From contig JAWWNJ010000047.1 of the NCBI GenBank assembly GCA_037176885.1, forward strand, positions 186,001 through 250,000: 64,000 nt of DNA, read 5' to 3'. Position numbers and translations under genes: made by a program. This DNA is from Favolaschia claudopus. Taxonomy: Eukaryota > Basidiomycota > Agaricomycetes > Agaricales > Mycenaceae. Shown here in pieces: positions 34,890-45,402 of this stretch (the stretch's first letter is position 1; each line of letters begins with the position of its first letter). The notes beneath the pieces were generated by a model. That model was given only the letters and a program-made list of their open reading frames with translations, was not told the DNA's origin and did no database searches.

Positions 34890-36540
34890 TTGATCTTCGT
34901 CTCGTTACCTCCCGTCTTGTCTCAGTCTTCGTCTTCGTCTCGTCTTGATATACATGTCCCCTTATGATTCAGCTTTGTCTTTGTCTCGTCTCACGTCAAC
35001 TCTCGTCTTGATCTTCGTCCGATCTTTGTCCCGTCTCATTCTTCTTTGTCTCGTGTCGTCCCGTCTTGATCTTCGTTCCGACTCAGATCTTAGACTTCAT
35101 CCCGTCTTTGTCTGATCTCATTTTGCTCTGGGTCTTCGTTCCGTCTTATCTCGTCTTGGGGTCTTGGTCTCGGTTTTCTTCGTCTCGTTTCCTGTCGCAT
35201 CGGTCTTTCGTTCTGATCACCGTCTCGTTTTGATCTCTCGTCTTCGCCTCCGTCCTGAGACCCGTCTTCAGCTCGTCTTTCATCTTGTCCCTTCTCGATA
35301 TTCGTCTTCAGTCTCGTCTTGTCTCTTGGTCTTTCATCCTCGTTTCGTCTTGTTTTGGTTTTTGTCTGGTCTCATCTCATCTTGGTCTTCGTCCCGTCTT
35401 CAGCTCGTCTTGGTCTTCGTTTCGTCTTATCTTTCTCCTTCTTTCCCTTGTCTTATCTTCGTCCTTGCTTGGTCTTTCGTCTTGGTCTCGTTTTGATCTT
35501 CGTCTGATCCCGTTTCCTCTCGTCTGCGTCTCCTGTCTCATCTTCGTCTTGGTCCCGCCTTCGTCTTTGTCTCGTCTTGGTCTTGGTCTTTCGTCCCTGT
35601 CTCGTCTTGTCTTGATCTTTGTCTCGTCTCGTCTTCATCTCCCGTCTTGGTTCTGTATTGCCTCATCTTGGTCTACGTCTCAATCTTCGTCTTGATCGAG
35701 CTTGATCTTGCGTCTTCGTCTTGACCGACTTAATCTTTAGCCTTCTTTAGGCTTCGTGTCAACTTCGTCTCGTCCCGTCTCATCTTGGTCTTATCTCGTC
35801 TTCGTCTTGGTCTCTTGTTTCGTCTTGCACTCATCTCATCTTGGTCTTCGTCCCGTCTTCCGTCTCAATCTTCGTCTTTCGTCTTGGTCTTGCCTCAATC
35901 TTTCGTCTCCGTCTCGCCTTGCTGTCTTCTGAGACCGTCTCAATTCGTCTTGATCCTCGTCTGGTCTTGGTCTTGATCTTTCATCTGTCTCGTCTTAGTC
36001 TCGTCCCGTCCCGTCCTGTCTCATCTTGGTCTGGGTCCCGTATTATCTTCCGCTTTGTCTCGTCTTATCGTCGTCTGTCTGTCTCGTCCCGTCTTGATCA
36101 TCAATTCCATTTTGTCCCGTCTCATCTTCGTTCCCGGTCTCTGATCTTGGTCTTGTCTCGATCTGGCTCGTCTTCGTCTTTGTCCCGTCTTCTGAGACGG
36201 TCCTCGTCTCGTCTCTGATCTTTCGTCTTGGTCTTGGCCTCATCTTCGTCTTTGTCTGACTCGGATGTCCCATTTTGACCTTGCGTCTTCATCATGATAT
36301 CGCCCCGTCTCATCTTTAACTTGGTCTTATCTTCGTCTCAATCTTCGTCTTGGTCTTCGTTCCGTCTTGATCTTTAAGTGGTCTCATCTCGTCTTATCTT
36401 TGTCTTTGGTCTGGTCTATGTAGTCTTGATTCCTCGTCTTCGTCTCGTCTCGTCTTGATCTCAGTCTCACCCCGTCTTATCTTCCTCTGTCTCGTCTTGA
36501 TCTTGGTCTTATCTTCGTCTTCGGTCCCGTCGTCTCTCCT
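34890..36540. repeat. Pyrimidine-rich degenerate satellite (TCGTCT / CGTCTTGGTCTT type)
   Basis: About 1.65 kb of degenerate units such as CGTCTCGTCTT, CGTCTTGGTCTT and TGATCTTCGTC. It is the reverse complement in kind of the purine-rich stretch at 17.59-18.03 kb. All frames through it are low-complexity (Ser, Leu, Val, Arg or Lys, Asp, Arg) and not genes. It follows the A gene of the inverted cassette, as the purine stretch follows that of cassette 1. Confidence 0.88.
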
Positions 36541-36729
36541 GCCCTCCGTGCTTCTCCCTTCTTCTCGCCTCGCCCTCGCCATCCCCATCAACTCAAGTCG
36601 AAGATACGACTCTCATCATCAGTCCGTTGGTGGCATCGATGCTACCCGTCGTCGAATAGGAATTATTATTACTTTTATGTCGTCCACACAAAAATCTATC
36701 TTGCAAAGCACACACCCACCACACTGATA

Positions 36730-37838
36730 CTACGACGCCTCCGACGCGATCCGCCCGCTCCTGCCGCCACTGGCATACATGACCTCGGCGTGAGGGAGGT
36801 CGGGGGGCAGGTAGTCGCCCTCGTTCTCTGCGTCCTCAGCAAAGACACCGCCAAGTCCGCGGGGGAAGGTGTCGGTGGGGAGGTTGAGGTCGTCTGGGGG
36901 TCGTCGGGTGAGATACACCGCAAGAAGGGAGGCTTCCGCTGCCTAGGATAATTTGAGAATCAGAGTAAATACGACAAGAGAAAACTCACCCTATACTCCG
37001 CCATCTTCAAACTCGCGCCAAACCCCTCGCCCAGCTTATCCTCTCCGCTATATATCCCCACTACAAACACCGGCGAATTTGAAAACCTTCCCGTCTCCTT
37101 GAGCAGCCGCGACTTGGGCGGGTCGCGCCCGAACTTGGCGACCATCTCCTTCAACGCCTTTTTCGGGTCCACGAACTTGATCATACTCCGGACGTCGACC
37201 TGCCGTGAGAGCAAGAAGTACGAATGGACGAATTGGCGCGCGGAGGGGAGGGAGCGGTGGTGGTAGACGAGGGCGGTGAGCGCGCGGGGGATGGACGCCA
37301 GCGCGTCGGTGCGTTGCACGGCGGGCGTCTGCGGCGTCCACGAAACAGCCGACGAAGCAGAGGCTTTTGGTGCCCACCGCAGAAGTGGGACGGCGCCCAT
37401 CTCGAGGGCGGCGTTGGCGCAGGACTGCGGGCCGACGTGGGCGGTGACGGCTGCTTTGAGGACGCGGGTGGGGAGGTAGGGGTACGTCGCGTTGACGTAT
37501 TCGGTGGCGAAGAGGCCCATGAGGGCGTTACCGAGGGTGCTGAGGTGAGCGTTGGTTTCTATAGGTTGAGAGGAGGAGGAGGGGAGGGAGAGGATGGAGG
37601 GGTGTGTGCATGCTTTGAGAATGTCGTCTGTGTCGGTGAGGACGGCGCCGAGGCCGATGCGGTGGGCGAAGGCGCTGAGGGCGGTGGAGGGCGGGGGTTG
37701 GAGCTGGCCCCAGGTTTGTGGATCGAAGGAGGATTTGGTGGCTTGTGTGGGGGGGAACACGGGGAGATGAGAGGCTGAGACGGCCCGTAGAGTCTTCACC
37801 GCGCGCGACACTCCGCCATACACCATCGACAACGCCAA
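36730..37838 (-). CDS. MRPL3: Mitochondrial large-subunit ribosomal protein mL44
   Basis: Two exons. The first starts with a basic, mitochondrial-style leader MALSMVYGGVSRAVKTLRAV. An RNase III-like fold follows: ALSAFAHRIGLGAVLT, LSTLGNALMGLFATEYV, VLKAAVTAHVG. Then comes a dsRNA-binding region (DPKKALKEMVAKFGRDPP, PVFVVGIYSGEDKLGEG) ending in SLKMAEYR, where GTGAGT opens the intron. The second exon starts AAEASLLAVYL and ends GRIASEAS. The order RNase III-like then dsRBD, with catalytic acids absent, fits mL44 (yeast MRPL3), a structural mitoribosome protein. Both domains are complete. Confidence 0.88.
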
Positions 37839-38149
37839 ATTCTAGAGTTTCCCGTTTCGGTTGTTGTCGTTTGTTTATCTCTCCCCTTGCTCTCCCCCAT
37901 ACACTTTCTTGTCAAGTAATGCAGGTTAACCCCTCCGACTCAGCGGACTCAGTGAGCCGTGCGCCGTATCTTTAGGCCGACTATCCACCCATACCGCTAG
38001 TTTGAGGCCATGGACTTAAAACCGAGCAAGAAGATAATAAATTCAACTCGACATACCTCACCCTGGCAGTTGTGTGGGGCTGCGGTTTATGGCAACTCAA
38101 GAGGTCTACGGGGTTTATCCCGTCTCCCTCCATCATCATCGAGTTAACC
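37839..38149. other. Intergenic; mL44 promoter side
   Basis: About 310 bp with no supportable gene. It carries the 5' flank of mL44 and ends in retroelement debris. Confidence 0.5.
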
Positions 38150-39130
38150 GACACCCACTAAGGTCTCCCATGTCCAGTGTTCCGAGAGTTTATCCTCACT
38201 TGTTAGCACGTTCTTCCAGCTGTTCGAACCAAGTTTTTTTTACCAATGGCTTTTTGCCGTATCTCACAACATTGGTCATGGCGCCGTCTATTCTAAGGCG
38301 GTTGTTATGTATTGGGTCGGCACTCGATGGTCTTGCACCATCGGTCAGTGATTTCTCGGTTTGAGGCGGTTTTCCATTTACGACGCGTTCATTTCCTAGC
38401 CTCCTCAAATGTGCAGATTCACAGACGAGAAGGCGGAAGGGGCGCGTCGTGTCCGCATCTTGGGGCTTGTTAGCTGCGCATGAGATGATTTGCCCGCGTG
38501 TCGGTGGCGACAAGTCGCCCCCAGTCTTGAGCCTCCATACTTAGCTTGCTGGCCCCGTCCCACACCATCCGTTGCCCCAATGCGTCACATCTGGTAAGAA
38601 TGTGTTCCATTAATTCCGTTATGCCACATCTGCTGCAGATTTCTTTTTTTTCTTCGTGGCTGGGGATATTTTTCCAGTGTAGGCGGACTTTGTAGCCTCC
38701 GTGTATCATCATCCAGAAAAGTATTTCACACTTTGGGATAGATCTTTCTCTTCGCCGACTTTCAGATCTCTCTTCAGCGGGCAGGTCGTTGGACGGATCC
38801 GCAGTTGCTTGTTGTGCATACTTTATATTTTGTCTGGTCTGTCTTCCTTCGTCAGATTTTGCACAGCCTTTCGTTTGCAAGTCTGTCCACTGCCTCGTTT
38901 CCCCACTCCCTGCGTGGCCTTTGACCCAGGTGAGCGTCATCTTGGCTTTCCGTCTGCGTATCTTAGTCACGATGGTTCTTATTAGGGCGCCATTGTTAAT
39001 ATTCATGAAACCTTCATCTTCGTTTCTTGTGAGGTATCGGGCACCCCCATGCACTTCATTCGTCGACTCAGTCGTCCGGTATCCTGTCTATTTCAACTCT
39101 GCTCTCCCAGGGCCCATCTTATCCTGATCT
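38150..39130 (-). mobile_element. Degenerate retroelement 3' fragment: RNase H plus zf-RVT region
   Basis: The minus strand encodes an RNase H tail (GFMNINNGALIRTIVTKIRR, TLTWVKGHAGSG). A one-base shift then moves the conserved continuation GNEAVDRLANE into another frame. After it come ILFWMMIHGGYKVRLHW and a zinc-knuckle-like ICSRCGITELMEHILTRC, typical of the C-terminus of non-LTR-type polyproteins in mushrooms. The last recognisable piece, LRRLGNERVVNGKPP to NNRLRIDGAMTNVVRYGKK, is in yet another frame. No reverse transcriptase or element end is visible. It is dead. Confidence 0.75.
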
Positions 39131-39541
39131 TAGACTTGACTCGAGTCTCTATCTGTGATTCAGACCGCCATTTTTTGTCCTTGCTCGGCTTGCTCTCAGT
39201 CAACTCCCTTTAGATGGGCCTGGCCATCTCAGTCCCATCTTCGCACATGTCACATCTCCGACTCTGCATCTTTTGAATAAATCTCTGGCGAACACGAGCG
39301 ATCGAAGCGCGTCGGCACCAAGGAGTCCTCTACAAATTGTGAGACTGGAGAGCCCGGGAAGGCGATGAATTGCAAATCATGCCATACTTGGCTCATCCTA
39401 CCGACGCACGTCTCGAAATAACTTGCACACCGACTCCGACACTCATGACGCCGATTCGATTCAGACATGACGTCCTTCAGAAGCCCAACTTGATTTCAAT
39501 CCTTCTTCCTGCTGCTAATCGTAATCGCTCCCTCGTCCACC
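39131..39541. other. Intergenic; 5' flank of the FMN-dependent dehydrogenase gene
   Basis: 410 bp without a supportable gene; expected promoter of the 39542 gene. Confidence 0.5.
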
Positions 39542-41614
39542 ATGGACCCAACGAACAAACCCAAAGGCCCTTCTCCGCACTACTCCTTGTACCAGCGCGA
39601 GGTATTCAAGAGGGGTGGAACGACTGGACAGCGTGCGTCCTTTACTTCATTCATTCATCACATCTATTCCTTATCCCTCCTTCTCCAACATCTCTTCAAC
39701 TTTACTTCCCTGACCACGCTCGCCACAGTCCCGACGTTTTCCGTCCACCCCGAAAAGCTCAGCAACTCCGTCAAGACCAAGCTCGGCGACAGAAGCTACT
39801 TCTACGCGAACTCCAACGCCGGCCTCGGATGGACCGACCGTGCGAATCGAGAGGCGTTCTACCGGTGGAGGATCGTACCCAGGATGTTGGTCGATACGAA
39901 CGAGAGGGATTTATCCAGTGGGTCTATTCTCTTCTCTTCTTATTTACATTCCCCAAGCTAAAACGCGTTTGTTTTGCGTCGCAGCGACGCTCTTCGGACA
40001 CCGCATCCCCGCGCCGATCCTCTTCGCGCCTATCGGAATCAACAAACTCTACGCGCCGCCTGGGGAGCTCATTCCGGCTAAAATCGCGGGGGAGTTGGGG
40101 ATCCCTGTGCGTCCATCCGTTCTCACCCCGTTCTTCTCTCTTCCTTAAGCCTTTTATGTCCTTCCTATTCTTCCATCTCGTCTCATTGATCCGTCCTTGC
40201 TCACCTCGCCGCCACACTTAGTACTGCCTCTCCACCGCCGCCTCCCAACCCATCGAAGACGTCGCAGCCGCCAACGACGCCGCTGCGCAAGCGCACCCCG
40301 ATTCCGGATACGCGTACTTCGGCGAGCAACGGACGAACGAATCGAAGGCGCCGAGGTTCTTTCAGCTGTACATGGGTCACGATGATGAGATCGTGAGTGG
40401 TTTGCTGTGGAACAGCAACATCCTAACGCGAAGGATAGACTCTGAGTCTGATGACGCGTGCCTTCAAGAGCGGGTTTGATGTTCTAATGCTGACGGTGGA
40501 TACGTGGCAATTAGGCTGGAGGCCTACGGATATCGATATTGCGAACTACGCGTGAGTGGGCTGTTTATTCCAATAATTCCTTTGTTTCCTTGATACTCAT
40601 GGGAGAGACTCCGCACAGGTTCTACTACCCCAACTCCGTACGTCTCTCCCTTGCTGCTCCCTTAATCCCACTGCCGCGCTCCTTCGTTTGCTTTCTCGTC
40701 TTCTCAAAATCCCGAGCCCTGATCATGACGCCCCCCGCAGGTCGGCAACGAACTCGCCCAATCCGACCCCGTCTTCATGCGCAAACACGCTGCAGACCTC
40801 GAAAAAGATTCCGGCAAATGGATCGACTCGGCGGTGTGGCACGGCAAGGCGCATACCTGGGAGAAGGTGCGCTGGGCTATTCGAGAGGTGCGTCGAATAT
40901 ACCACAAGAAAAAGTATAAAGAACGATGATGATCTGATAACCGCAGTGGAAACGCATCTCCTCCTCGCGCCCGTTCCTCCTCAAAGGCATCCAATGCGCC
41001 GCGGATGCGCGGAAGGCGCTAGAAGTCGGGTGCGATGGGGTTGTGGTGAGCAATCACGCGGGGCGGCAGGTGGATGGGGCTGTGGCGAGTTTGGAGGCGT
41101 TGGAGGAGGTGGTTAGGGAGGTCGGGGGCGGTGAGTGGTCGAGTCTCGTCCTTCATTCCTGCTTCGTGCTTTGGGCCTTTGGCGGCTTCCCCGCTTTCTG
41201 GATCGCTATACTCGCTCCTCATGGGTACGCACTGACATGCGATAATCCGCAGAAACGACAATCATATATGACTCGGGCATCCGTACGGGCGCAGACATCT
41301 TCAAAGCGCTGGCTCTCGGCGCGAATGCCGTCGGCCTGGGGCGGATGTGGGTGTGGGGGATGGCGCATGAGGGGGAGAGTGGGTGTCGGCATGTCATTAA
41401 GAGTGTGCTCGCTGTGCGTTCAACTTGATCGACATGGTTTTCTCATTCCTTCCCGTACTATCTGTTCATCGTTCTTCGCACGCAGGATCTGGACATCACG
41501 ATGACAGTCGCGGGCTACCGCTCGATTGAGAAGGACGTGCGAGGGAATAGGGACGCGTTGAGGTTTAATCCGTATGGGGTGCCGCCGGGGGAGGGAGAGT
41601 ATGCGAAGCTGTGA
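39542..41614 (+). CDS. FMN-dependent alpha-hydroxyacid dehydrogenase (lactate 2-monooxygenase-like)
   Basis: About ten exons. It starts MDPTNKPKGPSPHYSLYQRE. Further blocks are GDRSYFYANSNAGLGWTDRA, TLFGHRIPAPILFAPIGINK, YCLSTAASQPIEDV, RFFQLYMGHDDEI and FDVLMLTVDTWQLGWR. The FMN and active-site blocks are FLLKGIQCAADA (Lys), GVVVSNHAGRQVDGA (catalytic His and Arg), YDSGIRTGADIFKALALGAN and GLGRMWVWG, and it ends GEGEYAKL. This order is that of the glycolate oxidase / lactate dehydrogenase family, which oxidises 2-hydroxyacids to oxoacids. The fungal lactate 2-monooxygenase-like branch is the best fit, but the substrate is not fixed. No heme domain or signal peptide is visible, so it is probably cytosolic or peroxisomal. 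All checked junctions keep frame. Confidence 0.9.
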
Positions 41615-42100
41615 GAGAGCTTCAGACCCTGGTATCGGTAAGTATGTACTCGGTCATTGCTCAGTCAGGCTTACACTTGTTTTCCTTCTAAATTTTCTCA
41701 AGTCGGTGTAGACGAACAAACAAATAAATGAAGTACATAGGACTTGTTCGAATGACTCGAATACTAAGCTTGTGAAACTGCGACTAAATGTCCGAGTACA
41801 GACAATTAGAGCGCGATCGGTCCCGCCCCTCCTCGCCGCCGCCTTCACCCGTTTCCTCCCTGAAACCTTATCAACGTCCGCACCTACGCCACGAGCCCGA
41901 GGACATCCACTTCCCATCCTTGGCAGAGAAACGGAGGGCGCACGCGTGTGGAGGAGGGGACGCAGGGCGAAGGAGGCGGCAACGGCGGCGTAACAGTAGA
42001 GTGTGAGTGTGCGGAGGAGAGTGAAAGGCATTGGTCAGCGGAAGGCGACCGAAATTCTGTATACATTCATCGGCCAAAAGTACAAAGCTGCGACTCTCAA
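41615..42100. other. Intergenic between the dehydrogenase and cassette 3
   Basis: No supportable gene. From about 42100 the sequence becomes homologous to the 3' flanks of the other A genes (GCATTACAAATCTG, cf. GCATTACAGATCTG at 18.4 kb). No satellite is present here, unlike cassettes 1 and 2. Confidence 0.5.
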
Positions 42101-42235
42101 AGAAATATCGCATCCAATGAACTAAAAATGCATTACAAATCTGCCAAGCGAGTGCGAGTGAGTACTCCACTAGTTGAGGCCAGCACAAACAGGCAGGAGT
42201 CTGAGACGGTAGTAGACCACGGTATCAGCCTCCCT

Positions 42236-43360
42236 TCAAAGGTCCCAGTTGGACAGTAAATGAAGGGGCTGCGGGTCTGGATCGACGCCAAATTCGATGT
42301 TTCGAACGGAAGGGAATGCAAGACGGTAAGAATTCTCGTCGAGTGGGGTAACGGCAATGCATGTAATGCGCAGGTGCTCCAGATTGCAGGAGCCGGACCT
42401 CGCTATGAGAGACCTCAACGATAGGACGCCGTCTTGACCGAGGAGTTCTCCGCAGACTGTGAGACTGGAGAGGGCGGGTAGGGTGAATGAGTGAAGGAAA
42501 CCGTCCATGTCCGTAGAGTCGTCGAAGTCTGCCTCCAATGATTTTAGGCAGGGGAGTACGATCGGCGGGTCTGGAGAGGTAAATTCTGCGTTGCCTTGGG
42601 TCATGTCGAGGCGACAATCGAGAAGGCTGGTAGCTGTCTGAAGGATTGGGACGCAGGTTTCGAATTTTATGAGATGCAGCCAGAGGGTGGTCAGCTGTGT
42701 CCAAGGAAGCCGAGTGACCCAACGAGCCGCCCAACCATCAAGCACAACGAAGCGTAACATTGGGGCATCCAGGAATTGAATTTCCCGCGAGGTATGGTTG
42801 TCGAGTTCAATATCTAGATGGCGGAGAAGCGGAAAATTGCCTTCGATGGTGGGGAGAGCGGAAGCATGATATTCGAGCCGGAGTTGGAGATACTCGCAGC
42901 GGGCGCGAAGGGGAAGGATTGCCGCGAAAAGCTTTGGAATGTTGGCAGAGTAATTGTCCGTTTCATCTGCACGAATAGCCAGCGGACAGCAGCCAGCCCT
43001 GCTGAGCCATATGTGGTCGGGGTTGAAAGGGGTGCGCTCCACACTGGAGAGAGATATCGCTCTCCAAAGTTTGGGGGTGGCAAAAGCGATTTCTCTCCAC
43101 AAGTGACAGATATGAGTTAAGAGAACAGGCGAATCTGGGCCAGCGAGTGGCGGGCAGATAGGATATTTTGGGAGGAAGTGTAGGAAGATTTCCCCCACGA
43201 TTTCGTTGGGTAAAGTCAAGACGGGGTACTTGTAGACGTTGAGTCGCTCCTTGATGGCCAACTCTTCAAGTCGCAAGGCGGCAAGGGCCTTTTCCAGAAC
43301 CTTTATTTGAGCTTCGAGCTCTGCTAGACGAGCACGATCCTCGACGAAATTGGCGACCAT
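42236..43360 (-). CDS. F-box-like protein, type A, cassette 3 (intact)
   Basis: Intronless, about 374 residues from MVANFVEDRARLAELEAQI. It has a coiled coil (IKVLEKALAALRLEELAIK), the F-box-like YPVLTLPNEIVGEIFLHFLP and LTHICHLWREIAFATPKLWR, LRR-like repeats (LPWTQLTTLWLHLI, LPCLKSLEADFDD, LPALSSLTVCGELLG) and the full-length ending PQPLHLLSNWDL. It is the only one of three A copies without a visible lesion. The frame is open 60 codons upstream, but the Met at 43360 aligns with the other A genes. It diverges from the B gene at 43715. Confidence 0.85.
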   Translation of the reverse strand: MVANFVEDRARLAELEAQIKVLEKALAALRLEELAIKERLNVYKYPVLTLPNEIVGEIFLHFLPKYPICPPLAGPDSPVLLTHICHLWREIAFATPKLWRAISLSSVERTPFNPDHIWLSRAGCCPLAIRADETDNYSANIPKLFAAILPLRARCEYLQLRLEYHASALPTIEGNFPLLRHLDIELDNHTSREIQFLDAPMLRFVVLDGWAARWVTRLPWTQLTTLWLHLIKFETCVPILQTATSLLDCRLDMTQGNAEFTSPDPPIVLPCLKSLEADFDDSTDMDGFLHSFTLPALSSLTVCGELLGQDGVLSLRSLIARSGSCNLEHLRITCIAVTPLDENSYRLAFPSVRNIEFGVDPDPQPLHLLSNWDL

Positions 43361-43714
43361 GATGCGACTAGGGAATGTACTTCCAGTGGGGGTAGCGATA
43401 CTAGTGGTAGCTGTTACCAGAACTTCGGGTCTGGTCCTGGCGATACAAGCAGGTAGAGGCAAAGGTTGGGCAAAGGTCAAAACTTGAAAAGAAGTCGGAG
43501 CTCGGCCCGCAGCATCCGAGCCTTTGCTTTCGTTTCTCATCCAGCTTGCAATTCAAAGTCGTGAGCCGGTCCCAGTGCCACTATCTGCTCAAACTCCGAT
43601 ATATAGACCAAATCTGAGTAAGTGCCGGAGCGCACGGTAATCGATTCGCTGCTAGTGAAGCCCTCTGACTCAATAATCCTCCCAGTAAAATCATTTCGGG
43701 CATCGAGTCGCAAC
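43361..43714. promoter_or_regulatory. Shared divergent promoter of F-box cassette 3
   Basis: 354 bp between start codons, recognisably the same sequence as the cassette 1 and cassette 2 intervals. Confidence 0.6.
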
Positions 43715-44812
43715 ATGCTTCAGAGGCTTGCAGAGGACCGGGCGCGTATAGCAGAGCTCGATTCTCAAATCCTGGACTTGGAGCGTGCTCTTTCTGTCCT
43801 GCGATCTCAGCGTTCAGTCGTGAAAGAGCGGCTTGACGTGTACAAGTACCCCGTTCTGACTCTACCCAACGAAGTCATCGCCGATATCTTTGTCCGTTTT
43901 ATTCCGGAATACCCTGCTTGTCCCCCGCTCGGCGGTTCACAATCACCCCTTCTTTTGACACGCATTTGTCGCTTGTGGCGGGAAATTGCTCATGCCACCC
44001 CCAAACTATGGCGAGCCGTGTCGCTATTTAGCCGGAGCCGTTTCTCCCTCGATCCAAAAAATATATGGCTCAGTAGAGCTGGCTTTTTTCCTCTGGCTAT
44101 TCGGATGAATGAAACAGACGGCCACTATGACGTTGATGAGTCGTCGCTCTTTGCCGCAATCCTTCCCTACCGTCTTCGCTGCGAATATCTCGAACTCCGA
44201 CTTGGTTATGACGTTGTTTATCTCGCCTCTCTTGAAAGCGACTTTCCGCTTCTAAAACATCTGGATCTGGAGTTTGACGAAGAACCTGATGACAAAATCG
44301 AATTTTCCAGTGTCCCCATGCTGCGCTCCGCTGTGCTCGATGGTGTTGCGGCTTATTGGATTGTCCTTCCTTGGTCACAGTTGACTACCTTAGCATTGCA
44401 TACCGTATCGCTCAACAGCTGTGCCCCGATTTTAGAGAAGGTCACCAACCTCTCGGAATGCAGTCTTGACCTGTACTTCAACAGTGAAAATTACATTGCC
44501 GACCCCCATATCATGCTTCCGCATCTACAGTCGTTGAAGGCGAATGTTGATGGCCGAATGAACACATTCCTCGAATCCTTCACCCTTCCTCTTCTCTCCA
44601 AGCTGGATGTTTGCGAAGCGCTCCTTGGTCCTGATCCGATTTCTTCCCTTACAACCTTCATATCGAGGTCCGAGTGCAAACTACAGTGCCTGCGGATCTC
44701 TTGCATGCAGGCGGGTTCCACGACCTATTCCGCTGCGTTTCCGTCGATTCAAGAGCTGAGTTTTGGGCCTGTGAAAGACCCGCAGCAGCCGCTTCATTTG
44801 TTGTCGGTTTGA
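43715..44812 (+). CDS. F-box-like protein, type B, cassette 3
   Basis: Intronless, 365 residues, intact. It starts MLQRLAEDRARIAELDSQI with the coiled coil LERALSVLRSQRSVVKERL. The F-box is YPVLTLPNEVIADIFVRFIP and RICRLWREIAHATPKLWRAV. LRR-like repeats (LPWSQLTTLALHTV, LPHLQSLKANVDGR, LPLLSKLDVCEALLG) end in PLHLLSV. The frame continues 31 codons upstream; the chosen Met aligns with the other two B genes. Closest to the cassette 1 B gene. Predicted SCF substrate adaptor, target unknown. Confidence 0.85.
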   Translation: MLQRLAEDRARIAELDSQILDLERALSVLRSQRSVVKERLDVYKYPVLTLPNEVIADIFVRFIPEYPACPPLGGSQSPLLLTRICRLWREIAHATPKLWRAVSLFSRSRFSLDPKNIWLSRAGFFPLAIRMNETDGHYDVDESSLFAAILPYRLRCEYLELRLGYDVVYLASLESDFPLLKHLDLEFDEEPDDKIEFSSVPMLRSAVLDGVAAYWIVLPWSQLTTLALHTVSLNSCAPILEKVTNLSECSLDLYFNSENYIADPHIMLPHLQSLKANVDGRMNTFLESFTLPLLSKLDVCEALLGPDPISSLTTFISRSECKLQCLRISCMQAGSTTYSAAFPSIQELSFGPVKDPQQPLHLLSV

Positions 44813-45402
44813 GGGGTTTCTTACGATATTCGGAAGCTTCATGGGAGATGGGACGGTGTGTCACAATAGATTCTAGTGTGCCTTGGCTAAAATCCTTGTA
44901 TATAGTGGTCGTTCTCCTCAATCCCCAATCGCACATCACAAGTCTTCGTTTCGGCAATTTTCTTTCCACCACCAATTGGGCAGAGGCATATTCTCCAGGT
45001 GCTGCCACGTCCACTGCACCACTATGGGCCGCCTCCAAACCGCCTCCCACTTCGAAAAAGTTCGAATCATGTAGCAGCACGACGATGAAATTCGTTGACG
45101 TGAATCCAGCGGCAGAATTTAATATCAGTATTATTAGTCGACGGGGATGTAAAGACGGGGAGTCGAGAGATCGACTGCAGTAACAAGGCGTCCTTTCGAA
45201 TTTCACTAGCAATGACGGTGATGACTTTCGAGCCCCATTCCTCAAGCGATTATCACCATAGAAAAATTCAGTCTTACACACATTTCCACACGCTGGCCAC
45301 CCACAATTGCAGAAAAACTCGTGATTCGTGAAAGCAAAAGATGCAAATGACATGATATAAGTAGTGAGTCGTTGTGCCATGCCATGCGTGTCGAAAGAAA
45401 AT
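44813..45402. other. Cassette 3 3' flank, then eIF3a 3' flank
   Basis: The first 70-100 bp match the 3' flanks of the other B genes. 44930-45060 matches 21440-21600 beside cassette 1. The remainder is probably eIF3a 3' UTR. No supportable gene. Confidence 0.5.

Noticed and set aside
34890..36600. Several 60-136 codon ORFs in the pyrimidine-rich tract
   Set aside because: They are translations of a short degenerate repeat (Ser, Leu, Val, Arg) and occur on both strands; not genes.
43361..43540. 60-codon in-frame upstream extension of the cassette 3 A gene (a similar one in cassette 1)
   Set aside because: The extension lies in the shared promoter; cassette 2 starts at the internal Met and all three align from there.
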